Shown: in pieces, positions 37,943 to 45,959 of the stretch
Numbering within the stretch: the stretch's first letter is position 1
Layout of the letters: each line of letters opens with the position of its first letter
NCBI GenBank assembly: GCA_023205875.1
Contig: CP060772.1
Span: forward strand, 186,001 to 250,000
DNA length: 64,000 bases
Direction of reading: 5' to 3'
Source of the DNA: Chloropicon primus
Lineage: Eukaryota; Chlorophyta; Chloropicophyceae; Chloropicales; Chloropicaceae
Notes under the pieces: model-generated
Seen by the model: only the letters and a program-made list of their open reading frames with translations
Databases searched by the model: none
What the model was told of the DNA's origin: nothing
Program-made: the position numbers and the translations under genes

Positions 37943-38052
37943 CCTCTTCCTCTGGTCTTCGTGTCTTGGGTTCTCTGCTTTGATGGCTGAAGAGATCGAA
38001 AGAAAATCCGCTTTCAGCTCCTCGTAACGCTCGAAAAAAAACCGTTACAAGG

Positions 38053-38336
38053 GGTCGATGGAAAGATCTCGAGGCATGGAAGACAGCTGCGCCATCTCTT
38101 TCCCGTAATCGACGCCCTCGTAACGAAAATCCTCCTCAAAAGTGACTCACTCCAGCACACCTCGAACCAAGCTTCACTCTCACGTTTCGTACTCAAGCTT
38201 GTCGTGAATGGCGTCAAAATCGTCGATGGAGGAGGTCGATGGAAAGATCTCGAGACGAGGAAGACATCTTCCCGGTCTCTTTCCCCCGTAACCGACGCCC
38301 TCGTAACGAAAATCCTCCTCAAAAGTGACTCACTCC
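38053..38336. repeat. Tandem duplication, period about 182 bp, in the SOD promoter
   Basis: Copies beginning GGTCGATGGAAAGATCTCGA at 38053 and 38234 continue to a common end AAAAGTGACTCACTCC at 38153 and 38336. The start is a half-site of the promoter element (AGGGGTC or GGAGGTC, two bases, TGGAAAGAT). They lie 111 and 292 bp upstream of the SOD ATG at 37942. Each copy also contains CGTAACG. Confidence 0.85.
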
Positions 38337-38616
38337 AAACTCACCTCCTTTTTGGGTTTCGTTCGTGAAAAATGATGGAGTCACTTTTTAGGGTTAGGGT
38401 TTGGTTTTCTCAAGGAGCATAACGAGTGTAAACTAGGGTTACTACACTCATGCCTACACATTCGATTACGGACGTTACCCATTTAAGTAGATGTGTACAC
38501 GTTGAGGTAGCCTCAGGGTAACGTCTTAAGAGGGAAGGAGGGAAATGCGGCGATTTCTCGTGTGGAGGATGAGATCACTCGTGTGGACGACAAGGACGAC
38601 TGAGGAGGAAGGTTTT

Positions 38617-38961
38617 CGGAGGGAAAGGGAGGAGAGGGGTTGAAGAAGAGGGGATCGAGAGACGCATCATTCGAAAGATCATCTCACGAGCTTTCCATTG
38701 ATACCTTACTTGACTGGTTTTGGGTTCCGAATCAGTCGCTTCCATCGACGGAGAAGGCATTGAGTTTGAAAGCAGAGGGTCCATTCCGTTCCCCGTTTCG
38801 GAGGGAAAGGGAGGAGAGGGGGTGAAGCAGAGGGGATCGAGAGACGCGTCGTTCGAAAGATCATCTCACGAGCTTTCTAGGGAGTGGTCACTCGACTGGT
38901 TTCGGGTTCCGAATCAGTCGCTTCCATCGACGGAGAAGGCATTGAGTTTGAAAGCAGAGGG
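38617..38961. repeat. Tandem duplication, period 182 bp, in the bL17m promoter
   Basis: Copies at about 38617-38779 and 38799-38961 share GAGGGGATCGAGAGACGC, TTCGAAAGATCATCTCACGA, TTCCGAATCAGTCGCTTCC and GGAGAAGGCATTGAGTTTG at a constant 182-bp offset. Promoter elements TTTCCA-N12-TTGACT (38692-38715) and TTTCTA-N12-TCGACT (38874-38897) sit at the same place in each. The second copy ends 81 bp before the start codon at 38978. Confidence 0.92.
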
Positions 38962-38977
38962 TTGAGTTGGGTTGAGG

Positions 38978-39430
38978 ATGAGAGGAGGAGGGAGGAGGCT
39001 CGGGAGAAAAACGAGCCACAGGCTGGCAATGCTGAGGACGATGGCGAATCAGTTGGTGGAGCACCAGAGGATTCGGACGACTTTGGCGAAGGCGAAGGAG
39101 TTGAAACCAATCGCGGAGAAGATGGTGTCGCTGGGGAAGAGAGGGACGATAGAGGCGAGGAAGAAGGCGGCGTCGTTCTTGAGGACGGACGATGCGTTGC
39201 ATAGGGTGTTCACGGAGATGGCGGAGCGTTACAAGCTCAGGGAGGGGGGTTACACGAGGCTGATGCATTTGCCGGCGAGGCAGAAGGACGGGGCGAAGAT
39301 GGCCGTGATAGAGTACGTGGACAGGGAGGGAGAGATCTGGCCGGCAAAGCCGCCGAGACCGAACCAGAACTTGCCCAAGCAACTCTACCCTCTCGCGGCT
39401 CAAGCTGCGATGAGGGGCAAGAGCTCGTGA
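38978..39430 (+). CDS. Mitochondrial/bacterial-type ribosomal protein bL17
   Basis: Single-exon gene of 150 aa from ATG 38978; the frame opens earlier only with TTG. bL17 core motifs are RRLGRKTSHRLAMLRTMANQ, RIRTTLAKAKELKPIAEKMV and EGGYTRLMHLPARQKDGAKM. The last of these is continuous with a short eukaryote-type extension (PAKPPRPNQNLPK). bL17 is a large-subunit protein near the exit tunnel in bacterial-type ribosomes. Absence of a long presequence and the AEKMVSLGKRG spacing fit a mitochondrial copy, in which the basic N-terminus can act as signal. It converges on CHMP1 across a 199-bp gap with GAC repeats. Confidence 0.87.
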   Translation: MRGGGRRLGRKTSHRLAMLRTMANQLVEHQRIRTTLAKAKELKPIAEKMVSLGKRGTIEARKKAASFLRTDDALHRVFTEMAERYKLREGGYTRLMHLPARQKDGAKMAVIEYVDREGEIWPAKPPRPNQNLPKQLYPLAAQAAMRGKSS

Positions 39431-39629
39431 TGGACGGGATCTGCATCTGCCCACTACGACTCACGTCGTCAACGAGTCAAGACGACGACGACAACGACGA
39501 CGACGACGACGCGTGTTGTGTACGACTAGTCTAAATACTGTACAAAATGAACCAGACGCCGGTTAGGTTAGGTTAGGTTATTCTTTTTACGTTCACACAT
39601 TGTTTGGCCCGACCGCCGAAGCAGACACT

Positions 39630-40382
39630 TTAGGCTCCTCTCAAGTTGGCGAGCCTGTTCGCCAAGTCGTCCTCCTCGTTCTGCTGCTGCGTCACTCCCT
39701 GGGGCTGGACGGTGCCGACGCCGGCGTTCGGCATCAGCATACCCGTCTCCAGACCGTGCTCGTCCGCGACCTGCATCATCAGGTTGTTGACCTCGTCCTC
39801 CGGCGTAGACATGGCCTGCTGGTTGCCCATGGCTTCCTGCACGCACTCCGACTGCACGTCTAAGCTCTCGAACTGCTTCTCGAACTGGTCCATGGTCTAG
39901 CCGCCGGGGGTGGGGGGTGGGGAGGGAAACAAAAAGATCAAAGTCTCGTCGTCAGCAAGAAGAAACCCTACCATCCAATCCACGAGCGAGCGAGCGAGCG
40001 AGTTGTTCTCCTCATCACTCACCTGGCTGACCTGCTCCAAGTTGTTCGACTGGAGCGCCCTGTCCAGAGCCTTGACAATGCCAGCCATGCTCTTGTTCAC
40101 CGTGTTCATCTTGGACTGAGTCTCAAGCTTGGACACCACAGCATCAAGTCTGCTGGCGAGCTTCAAGTAATTCAGCTGCTCCGTGTGCTTCCTGATCGCG
40201 TTCTGGGCGTAAATCCTTGCACCATCGATGTTCCCCTTCTCAATCGCTTTCTTCACCTTAAGCTTCTCGCTCTTCTCGTCCTTGACACACTTGTTCGCCG
40301 ACCGGGTCAGTTGCTTGCTCGTGAACTTCAGGTTGAAGATCTGATCAAGAAGCTGCTTCTCTGAGGATGCACCAACTCCCAT
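39630..40382 (-). CDS. CHMP1: CHMP1 (Did2/Vps46), ESCRT-III-associated protein
   Basis: Exons 40023-40382 and 39630-39896 with a 126-nt GT-AG intron in phase 0 give 208 aa. The basic N-terminal helical hairpin ([35 protein letters not shown]) and an acidic C-terminal half are typical. The final helix [11 protein letters not shown] is a MIT-interacting motif (MIM1) for VPS4. CHMP1 acts late in ESCRT-III disassembly during multivesicular body formation and cytokinesis. Length is normal. Confidence 0.92.
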
Positions 40383-42070
40383 CACGACGACGCTATCTAA
40401 ACCTCAAAACACACACACAACCAAATCTTCTACTTCAACAGGCCTCTCTCTCTCTCTCTCTACTGTGTCCCGTCGTGGGTTGAACTGAACTGAACTCTCG
40501 GAGCACTTTGGTAACGCACTCTCGTCCGTTAGCTAGCGAAGATTTTGAAACACACATCCTCCTCCTCCTCCTCCAGCACCACCGTGTCTTACCTCTTTCA
40601 ATGCCTCTCCCTCTATGAAATGGAATGAAATGATGTTCTTCTTGTTGATGAAGATGATGAAAGTTGAATTCTGTTCCTGTCGTCAGAGCAAAACACGGGA
40701 CAAGAGTTTCAGTAACGCACTCTCGTCCGTTACTAAATGAAGGAACACATCCCTCCTCCTCCTCCTCCTCCTCGTCGTCTTCTTACCCGTGGATGGTGCT
40801 GGTCTGTTGCCATGCCAAAGGACAAGCGAGAGAGAGAGAAGCGATGCGATGCGATGCGATGAAGAAAACGAAGAAGAAGAAGAAGTCAGAGATCACCAGA
40901 GGGAATGGTTTAGGGTAAGGACGAAGGGGATGGATGCTTCCGTGGTCGTCACGTACCTCTTGCCCTCAATGCGCTCCTCAATCCCTCTCTCTCGAGACGT
41001 TCTCCGCGTCCTCTTGATCTCCGCAAGGGAGAACATTTCCAAAATTAAATTCCAAATTAAAACAAGGGAAGATCTACTCTACACGTAATTCACATTTGAA
41101 GTACTGGAAACATTTCTGTTCTTTAAGAGACATCTAGTCATTATGAAGAGATTTACCACTACGTGTAGATCTGTTCAGTGTGATGTAATAGAACAATTGT
41201 TACTAGGTAATGTGAGAGAAAGAACGTGTCACGAGTGTAATAGGAAAGCCGAAAGAGATCAAAATCGCCGAGAGATCCATCGCGCCCAGAGAGAGAGGGA
41301 GAAGGCGAGGCATTCCGCGGCGTGTTTTGACCCACTGGAGGGTCTCTTTGGTGGTAGAAGGTCTCCATAGATTGAATATTCATCTCGAGATCTTTCGAAC
41401 GAACTCTCGCTCGTCCATTTTGGTTCATGTTCGAGCAAGGTCCACGTGAATTCGTGATTTCGTGTTTCAGGAAGTTCGAGTGTGCATCGCCAACAAGGAA
41501 AGGGAAGAGAAGGGGAGGAGATCGAGGGTATTGAGGGGGGAGAGCATCACAAGGGGAAGATTCGTGTCGAGATCTTTCGAACGAACTCTCGGACGTCTCG
41601 TCTGACGCGAGAAATACCAAGTTGGTCGAAAGATTCTTCCAAGGCAAGGACGAGGAGACACCTACTGGAGTGTCAGGTGAGTTTTCGTTTTCGGCGTGCG
41701 TTACGAGGAAGAGAGCGAGACGTTACGAGTTGGCGAGGTGCATCTCATCACGATGTCTCGAAACCCGAACATGACGCTTCTCCCTTCCTCGATGGAGCGC
41801 ACGCAACGAAGAGATGAGAGAGAGAGAGAGAGAGAAGAGATGAGAGAACCAATTTTTTTGTTCGTCTGGTGGCTGGATTGTTGTTGTGTTGGATGGTTCA
41901 TTCCACTCCACTCCGTTCCATCAGTCTTCTCCTTTGTCGTGGGTGATCTCTCCCTCGTAAACTGACACGCTCCTCCCCCTCCGCCTCTCTCTCTCTCTCT
42001 CTCTCGTAGGAGTACTGGACAACTGAAACGGGTTTCGGGTTGGTTGGCAATCCATCCATTCCCTTCTGAT
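40383..42070. promoter_or_regulatory. Divergent CHMP1/PIMT-BTB intergenic region with paired elements
   Basis: No gene is supported over 1.69 kb. Elements GATCTTTCGAACGAACTCTC start at 41389 and 41571 (182 bp apart); as 24-mers they are 41393-41416 and 41575-41598. Another direct repeat, GTAACGCACTCTCGTCCGTT, occurs at 40511 and 40712, each copy followed by CTC/CCT repeats. A 200-bp AT-rich island lies at 41030-41230, in marked contrast to its surroundings. CGATG repeats occur near 40840-40861. Confidence 0.6.
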
Positions 42071-43852
42071 ATGGCGGACGAAGAGGAGGGAAACCTGATC
42101 GAGGTTCGCATGGACGCTCACGAGGAGGACGAGACGTCCGTCTCAGAGGAGGAGGATCTCGAGGAGATGTCGGGCGACGACCTGGTTAGCGAGGACGAGG
42201 ACGAGGCGGGGGCCGAGGCTGAGAGAGGTGCGACGACGGGGGACGAGGGCATGCCCAGGCACGTCCAGCGCGCCTTGTGGCGTATACTTGTGGGGGACCC
42301 CGCCAGCCTTGGCCCAGAGCCCACGACCCACGATGAGCTGATTCAGTCCTTGAAGAGAGCGAGGGTTTTGTTGGATCAGAGAGTGAGCAGAGCGATGGAG
42401 CTCATTCCGAGAGGCTCCTTTGTGCCGGAGGAGCAAAGGGGAGAAGCGTATTTGGACTGCCCGTTGGCTGTGCCGCAGCTTGGTTTCAATATCAGCGCCC
42501 CGCACATACACGCCACTTGCTTGGAGAAACTTTGCTTGGAGCCGGGGCACCGTTTCTTGGACGTCGGATCAGGTACTGTGTCAGCGAGCGCGCTCCGCCC
42601 TCCGCCACACCACCCTCGTTTTCTTTTCTTTCCCTTCTGCTCACAAGACTCTTTTCCTTTGTCGTCTCTAGGTTGCGGCCTGGTGACTTGCTTGGGGGCC
42701 TACATCGTGGGGAAGACGGGCTCAGTCGTGGGAATCGAAATCAATGACGATGCTCTTGCAATAGCGGAGAAAAACCTTGCCTCCATCAAGGCAGACTGCC
42801 CAGAGTTTGCTCTCACCGCCTGCGAGGTGACGTTCGAAAAGCACAACGTCTTTCTTCCTGATCCGAAGGGAAGGCTGTACGATAGGATAAACGTGGCGGG
42901 GACGTGCCCAAGGTCCAGAGTGCCGAGTCTCCTGAATCTTCTGAGGGAGGACGGGAAGCTGATCGTCCCCTGCGGCTCGGAGCTGCAGCTTTACAATAAG
43001 GAGGGAGGAGGTAAGATGCGAATGGAAGTGGTCTCGAACGTCAGATTCGGGACGCTGGTGGTGCCGACGGACGCCGAGGTGGTCATACGCACGCTGGAGC
43101 TCGACAAGAAGAGGGAGATAGATCTCTTGAGGCGGGTGGACACGTCCTCGTCGCAGGAATCCGATGGCGGCATGGATGAAGATCACTGCTTTGAGGAAGA
43201 AGAGCAGCACGCCGCTGCTCCAAGTGACAATCATTACGATTGTTTGATCATAGGAAAGAGGATTCCTCACGGGATCCCGTGCCACAAGCACCTTCTTGCG
43301 GGGACGTGCAAGCTCTTCAAAGCGCAATTCACGAGTCCCATGAAGGATGCCAGGGCCAACGAGCTGGAGATACCTGAGAACTTCTCCTTTCAGGCCTGCC
43401 AGCTCTTTGTGGACTTCCTGTACGGCAAGGGGGTCTTTCTTGGTCTCGGGGACTCCCATGAAGAAACCTCAAGGTTTTTGGAGACCAAGCAGGAGCTGCA
43501 GGACGTTCCAACGAGAACGATCATCGACACCTTGCAACTTGGCACCTACGTGAACTGCGCCAAGCTTTGCAGGTTTCAGGAGGCGTGGCTTGAGACCCTG
43601 ATAAGCGTGGAGAACTGCGTCGAGCTTCTGACCGTCGCCGATGAGGTTGGGTGCGCTCCCTGCTTGCAGAGAGAGTGCCTGGATTTCATCGTGGAGGAAT
43701 ACGACGAGGTGGTCACCAAGACAAGCAACTTCGAAGGTCTGGAACCTCACCTGGTGAAGCAAATCGCGGGGAGGGCGTGCAAGAAGCTGAGTAAAGTCAT
43801 GAACGTTCTGCGTGACAGGAATCCTGTGCTGGAGAATGAGGGAAGCACGTGA
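42071..43852 (+). CDS. Protein-L-isoaspartate methyltransferase-like protein fused to BTB
   Basis: Exons 42071-42572 and 42672-43852 with a 99-nt GT-AG intron in phase 1 give 560 aa. After an acidic N-terminus (1-65), residues about 95-300 are a PIMT-type domain: PRGSFVPEEQRGEAYLD, ISAPHIHATCLEKL and SAM motif I FLDVGSGCGLVTC, with the intron between the two glycines of GSG-CG. From about residue 350 a BTB/POZ domain follows (DCLIIGKRIPHGIPCHKHLL, KLFKAQFTSP, FVDFLYG), then a BACK-like helical tail. PIMT repairs isoaspartyl residues; BTB proteins often recruit CUL3 ubiquitin ligases. Vertebrate PCMTD1/2 pair a PIMT-like domain with a SOCS box, so this may be a parallel solution. The intron has no stop codon and is a multiple of three. 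Confidence 0.82.
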   Translation: MADEEEGNLIEVRMDAHEEDETSVSEEEDLEEMSGDDLVSEDEDEAGAEAERGATTGDEGMPRHVQRALWRILVGDPASLGPEPTTHDELIQSLKRARVLLDQRVSRAMELIPRGSFVPEEQRGEAYLDCPLAVPQLGFNISAPHIHATCLEKLCLEPGHRFLDVGSGTVSASALRPPPHHPRFLFFPFCSQDSFPLSSLGCGLVTCLGAYIVGKTGSVVGIEINDDALAIAEKNLASIKADCPEFALTACEVTFEKHNVFLPDPKGRLYDRINVAGTCPRSRVPSLLNLLREDGKLIVPCGSELQLYNKEGGGKMRMEVVSNVRFGTLVVPTDAEVVIRTLELDKKREIDLLRRVDTSSSQESDGGMDEDHCFEEEEQHAAAPSDNHYDCLIIGKRIPHGIPCHKHLLAGTCKLFKAQFTSPMKDARANELEIPENFSFQACQLFVDFLYGKGVFLGLGDSHEETSRFLETKQELQDVPTRTIIDTLQLGTYVNCAKLCRFQEAWLETLISVENCVELLTVADEVGCAPCLQRECLDFIVEEYDEVVTKTSNFEGLEPHLVKQIAGRACKKLSKVMNVLRDRNPVLENEGST

Positions 43853-43945
43853 CGAAGCCCACAAACACGCGCGGTGGGATGTAAAATTATGCTATTTGCT
43901 AGAAGTACAAGTATATATGGAAAGACCAGGGTGCTGTCTTTTTGT

Positions 43946-44971
43946 TCACGCAGACTTGAAGGCGTCCGCCAAAATCTTGAAAGCTTCCGCTGCGTTCGAC
44001 GAGGGGTTCTTGTCAGGATGAACGAGGAGGGAGAGGTACCTGAACCGCTTTCGTATCTCCGCCTTGCTGGCCGAAGGATGGAGCCCGAGAACCTCGAGAG
44101 GAGACTTCCCATCAGCCTTTGCGCCAAGGAGCATGGCGATGGCTTTGGTCTGCTCCTCGCTCGTCAGGTTTTGTGGTTGCGTCCTTCTGAGCACGCTCAA
44201 CCTCATCCTTCGGATGCTCTCGACAAAGTAGGGGTCCAAGGGATGGTTTGACGTGGACAGACCCTTCTCCTCGTGGACAAAGTTCTCGGTCTCTTCGTCG
44301 TCCTTCCAACCTGGTGGAAGGGGCATGCAAACTGCTTCCTCAAGCAAGTGCCTGCAATGGGGCTCCGAATCCAAGTCGACCTCAAAGTAGGCGGCCATCT
44401 CCTTCACTTCAGTCTCCGTCGGAGGGTTCGCCATCTTGGCTTTGTCCACCTTCCCCTGACAACCTTTCTTCATGTATATCAGCCCCTTGTAGTACTGCTC
44501 CAGGGGATGCTCCCACTGCGTGACGCCCGTCTTGCCATTCACATAATACACGTGGTCCTCGTCCTGCTCATTGCCAAGCAGCAAGCGTTACCGTTACGGG
44601 AGAGAGAGGTGAAACGTAGCGTTGTTAGACTCCTTGAGCCCCCCGATAGCCTTGTTGTTCGCTTGCTCGCGAGAACTTACCGTGATGGCCTCCTCCCAGT
44701 GATCCGGCAAGGGGCTCAGCCAGAACTCTTCGGCAATCCAAAGCAGGGCCGTATCCCTCAAGATGTTCAAGTCCAACATCTTTGCGGCCTCCAAGATGTC
44801 ACCTGCGTGATAGATAGTCTCCATGCTGCTCTGCTCCTCTTTACCTTTGGCCTCGCCCTTCCTGTTTCCAGCGCCAGCGCCACCGCTCGGCTTGTGAGCC
44901 ACTGACTTGAGATGTGGAGGCGTTTGTGCCCTCTTTCGTATCACTGAAGGTATCCCTGGTGTGTTCAACAT
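43946..44971 (-). CDS. WW-WW-J-domain protein (CEP164-type WW modules)
   Basis: Exons 44681-44971 and 43946-44566 (or 44563) with a GT-AG intron of 114-117 nt give 303 or 302 aa. Two modules resemble the extended WW domain of CEP164: first ALLWIAEEFWLSPLPDHWEE then YYVNGKTGVTQWEHPLEQYY, split by the intron. The second is FEVDLDSEPHCRHLLEEAV then MPLPPGWKDDEETENFVHE, degenerate because its second Trp is Asn in SNHP. The C-terminal 50 residues are a J domain with helix II RKRFRYLSLLVHPDKNP (HPD intact), which would stimulate an Hsp70. CEP164 builds ciliary distal appendages; a J domain there is not known to me. Tandem acceptors GAG/CAG add or omit one Gln. Confidence 0.8.
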
Positions 44972-45698
44972 CTTTCCTCACTTCAAATTCTTGCTGCTGT
45001 TCCCAAAACAAAACACCACCAAGCTCTCTCTCTCTCTCTCTCCGTGTCTCTGTCTCTGTCCCTGTCTTTCTTGCCAAGCACCGCACCAGTCTCTCTCTCT
45101 CTCTCTCTCTCCTCGCTGCACAAGGGTGCAAGTCGTCCAAGTTAGGTATCACCCTGATTCCTGCAATCGTGTGTGCCAAGCAGTAGCCTCTCTCCTCCTT
45201 CACCCAATACCCTATCACTTGGACAAAAGAGAATCCAATCGGTGGCTGGCAACAACACAACACTTCTCTCTGGGTCCCTCTCCAGTCTCCAGACACACAG
45301 GCTGGGAGGAGGCAATCAATCCAAAAGGTCAAGATCAAGAATGCCAACCGTTGGCAATCCTCCCGATTTGTAACGCTCTAGAGACTTTCTTGAAGACACC
45401 AAACTCCAAAGCAGAACCTTTCCTTCAAGTCTCCATCAATGGTTGGGAACAAAGTACACACAAGGGGTTGGGTCTCTGTCTCTCTGTCTCTGTCTGGCTT
45501 TATGGTTTTCAAGAATCAAGAAAAGGAAAGGTTCAAGAGCAAGGTGGTGAGGATGTCAAGGGGGGAAGACCTCATCCCATCACTCCATCCAAGCCAAGCT
45601 CCTCCTCCTCGTCCTCCTCCTCCTCCTCGTCCTCCTTTCTCCCCTTTCTCCCCTTTGCCCTCGAAAACTTCAAATTTCAAAATACCGCAACGTGGAAA
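44972..45698. other. Intergenic, low complexity
   Basis: TC runs (45025-45045, 45093-45112), a GTCTCT run (45470-45492) and CTCCTC repeats (45599-45650). A frame stays open across it on the plus strand but encodes only simple sequence. No P-loop (GxxxxGKS) of the GTPase fragment downstream is present here. Confidence 0.65.
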
Positions 45699-45959
45699 AT
45701 GCACATGCTAAGTAAAGCAAAGGTGAAGTTTCAAGTCGTGATGAACAAGACGGATGCCTGCAAGCCATCCGACCTGGCCAAGCGGTGGTGGCACGTCAAC
45801 GAGGAGATCAAGAGGCTCCCGAACGCGGTGCACCGGATTCACATGTGCAGCAGCAGGACGGGGGCAGGGGTCCAGGAGATCACAAAGGAGCTCTACCACC
45901 TCACGAGCCACATCATCGGCACCACGTCGTCCGTGCAGCAGCAGCAGCAGCAGCAGTAG
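45699..45959 (+). pseudogene. C-terminal fragment of an EngB/YihA-like GTPase
   Basis: ATG 45699 opens 86 codons. KAKVKFQVVMNKTDA carries a G4 NKxD motif, and IHMCSSRTGAGVQEITKEL carries a G5-like SSxTG motif with the following helix, collinear with the last third of EngB/YihA GTPases, which act in large ribosomal subunit assembly in bacteria and organelles. G1, G2 and G3 are missing, and I find none in the 700 bp upstream. The product ends in seven glutamines (CAG run) just before the stop. It is either a truncated duplicate, or the last exon of a gene whose other exons are not recognisable, or a real short protein. The codons look normal. Confidence 0.5.

Noticed and set aside
38393-38412. 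AGGGTTAGGGTTT-like sequence
   Set aside because: Only about two units inside a promoter region, not a telomere tract.
39561-39580. Four GGTTA units resembling a TTAGG telomere repeat
   Set aside because: Too short and located between two intact convergent genes; treated as a microsatellite.
44907-45698. Long plus-strand frame upstream of the GTPase fragment as its N-terminus
   Set aside because: It encodes simple Ser/Pro/Leu sequence with no G1-G3 motifs.
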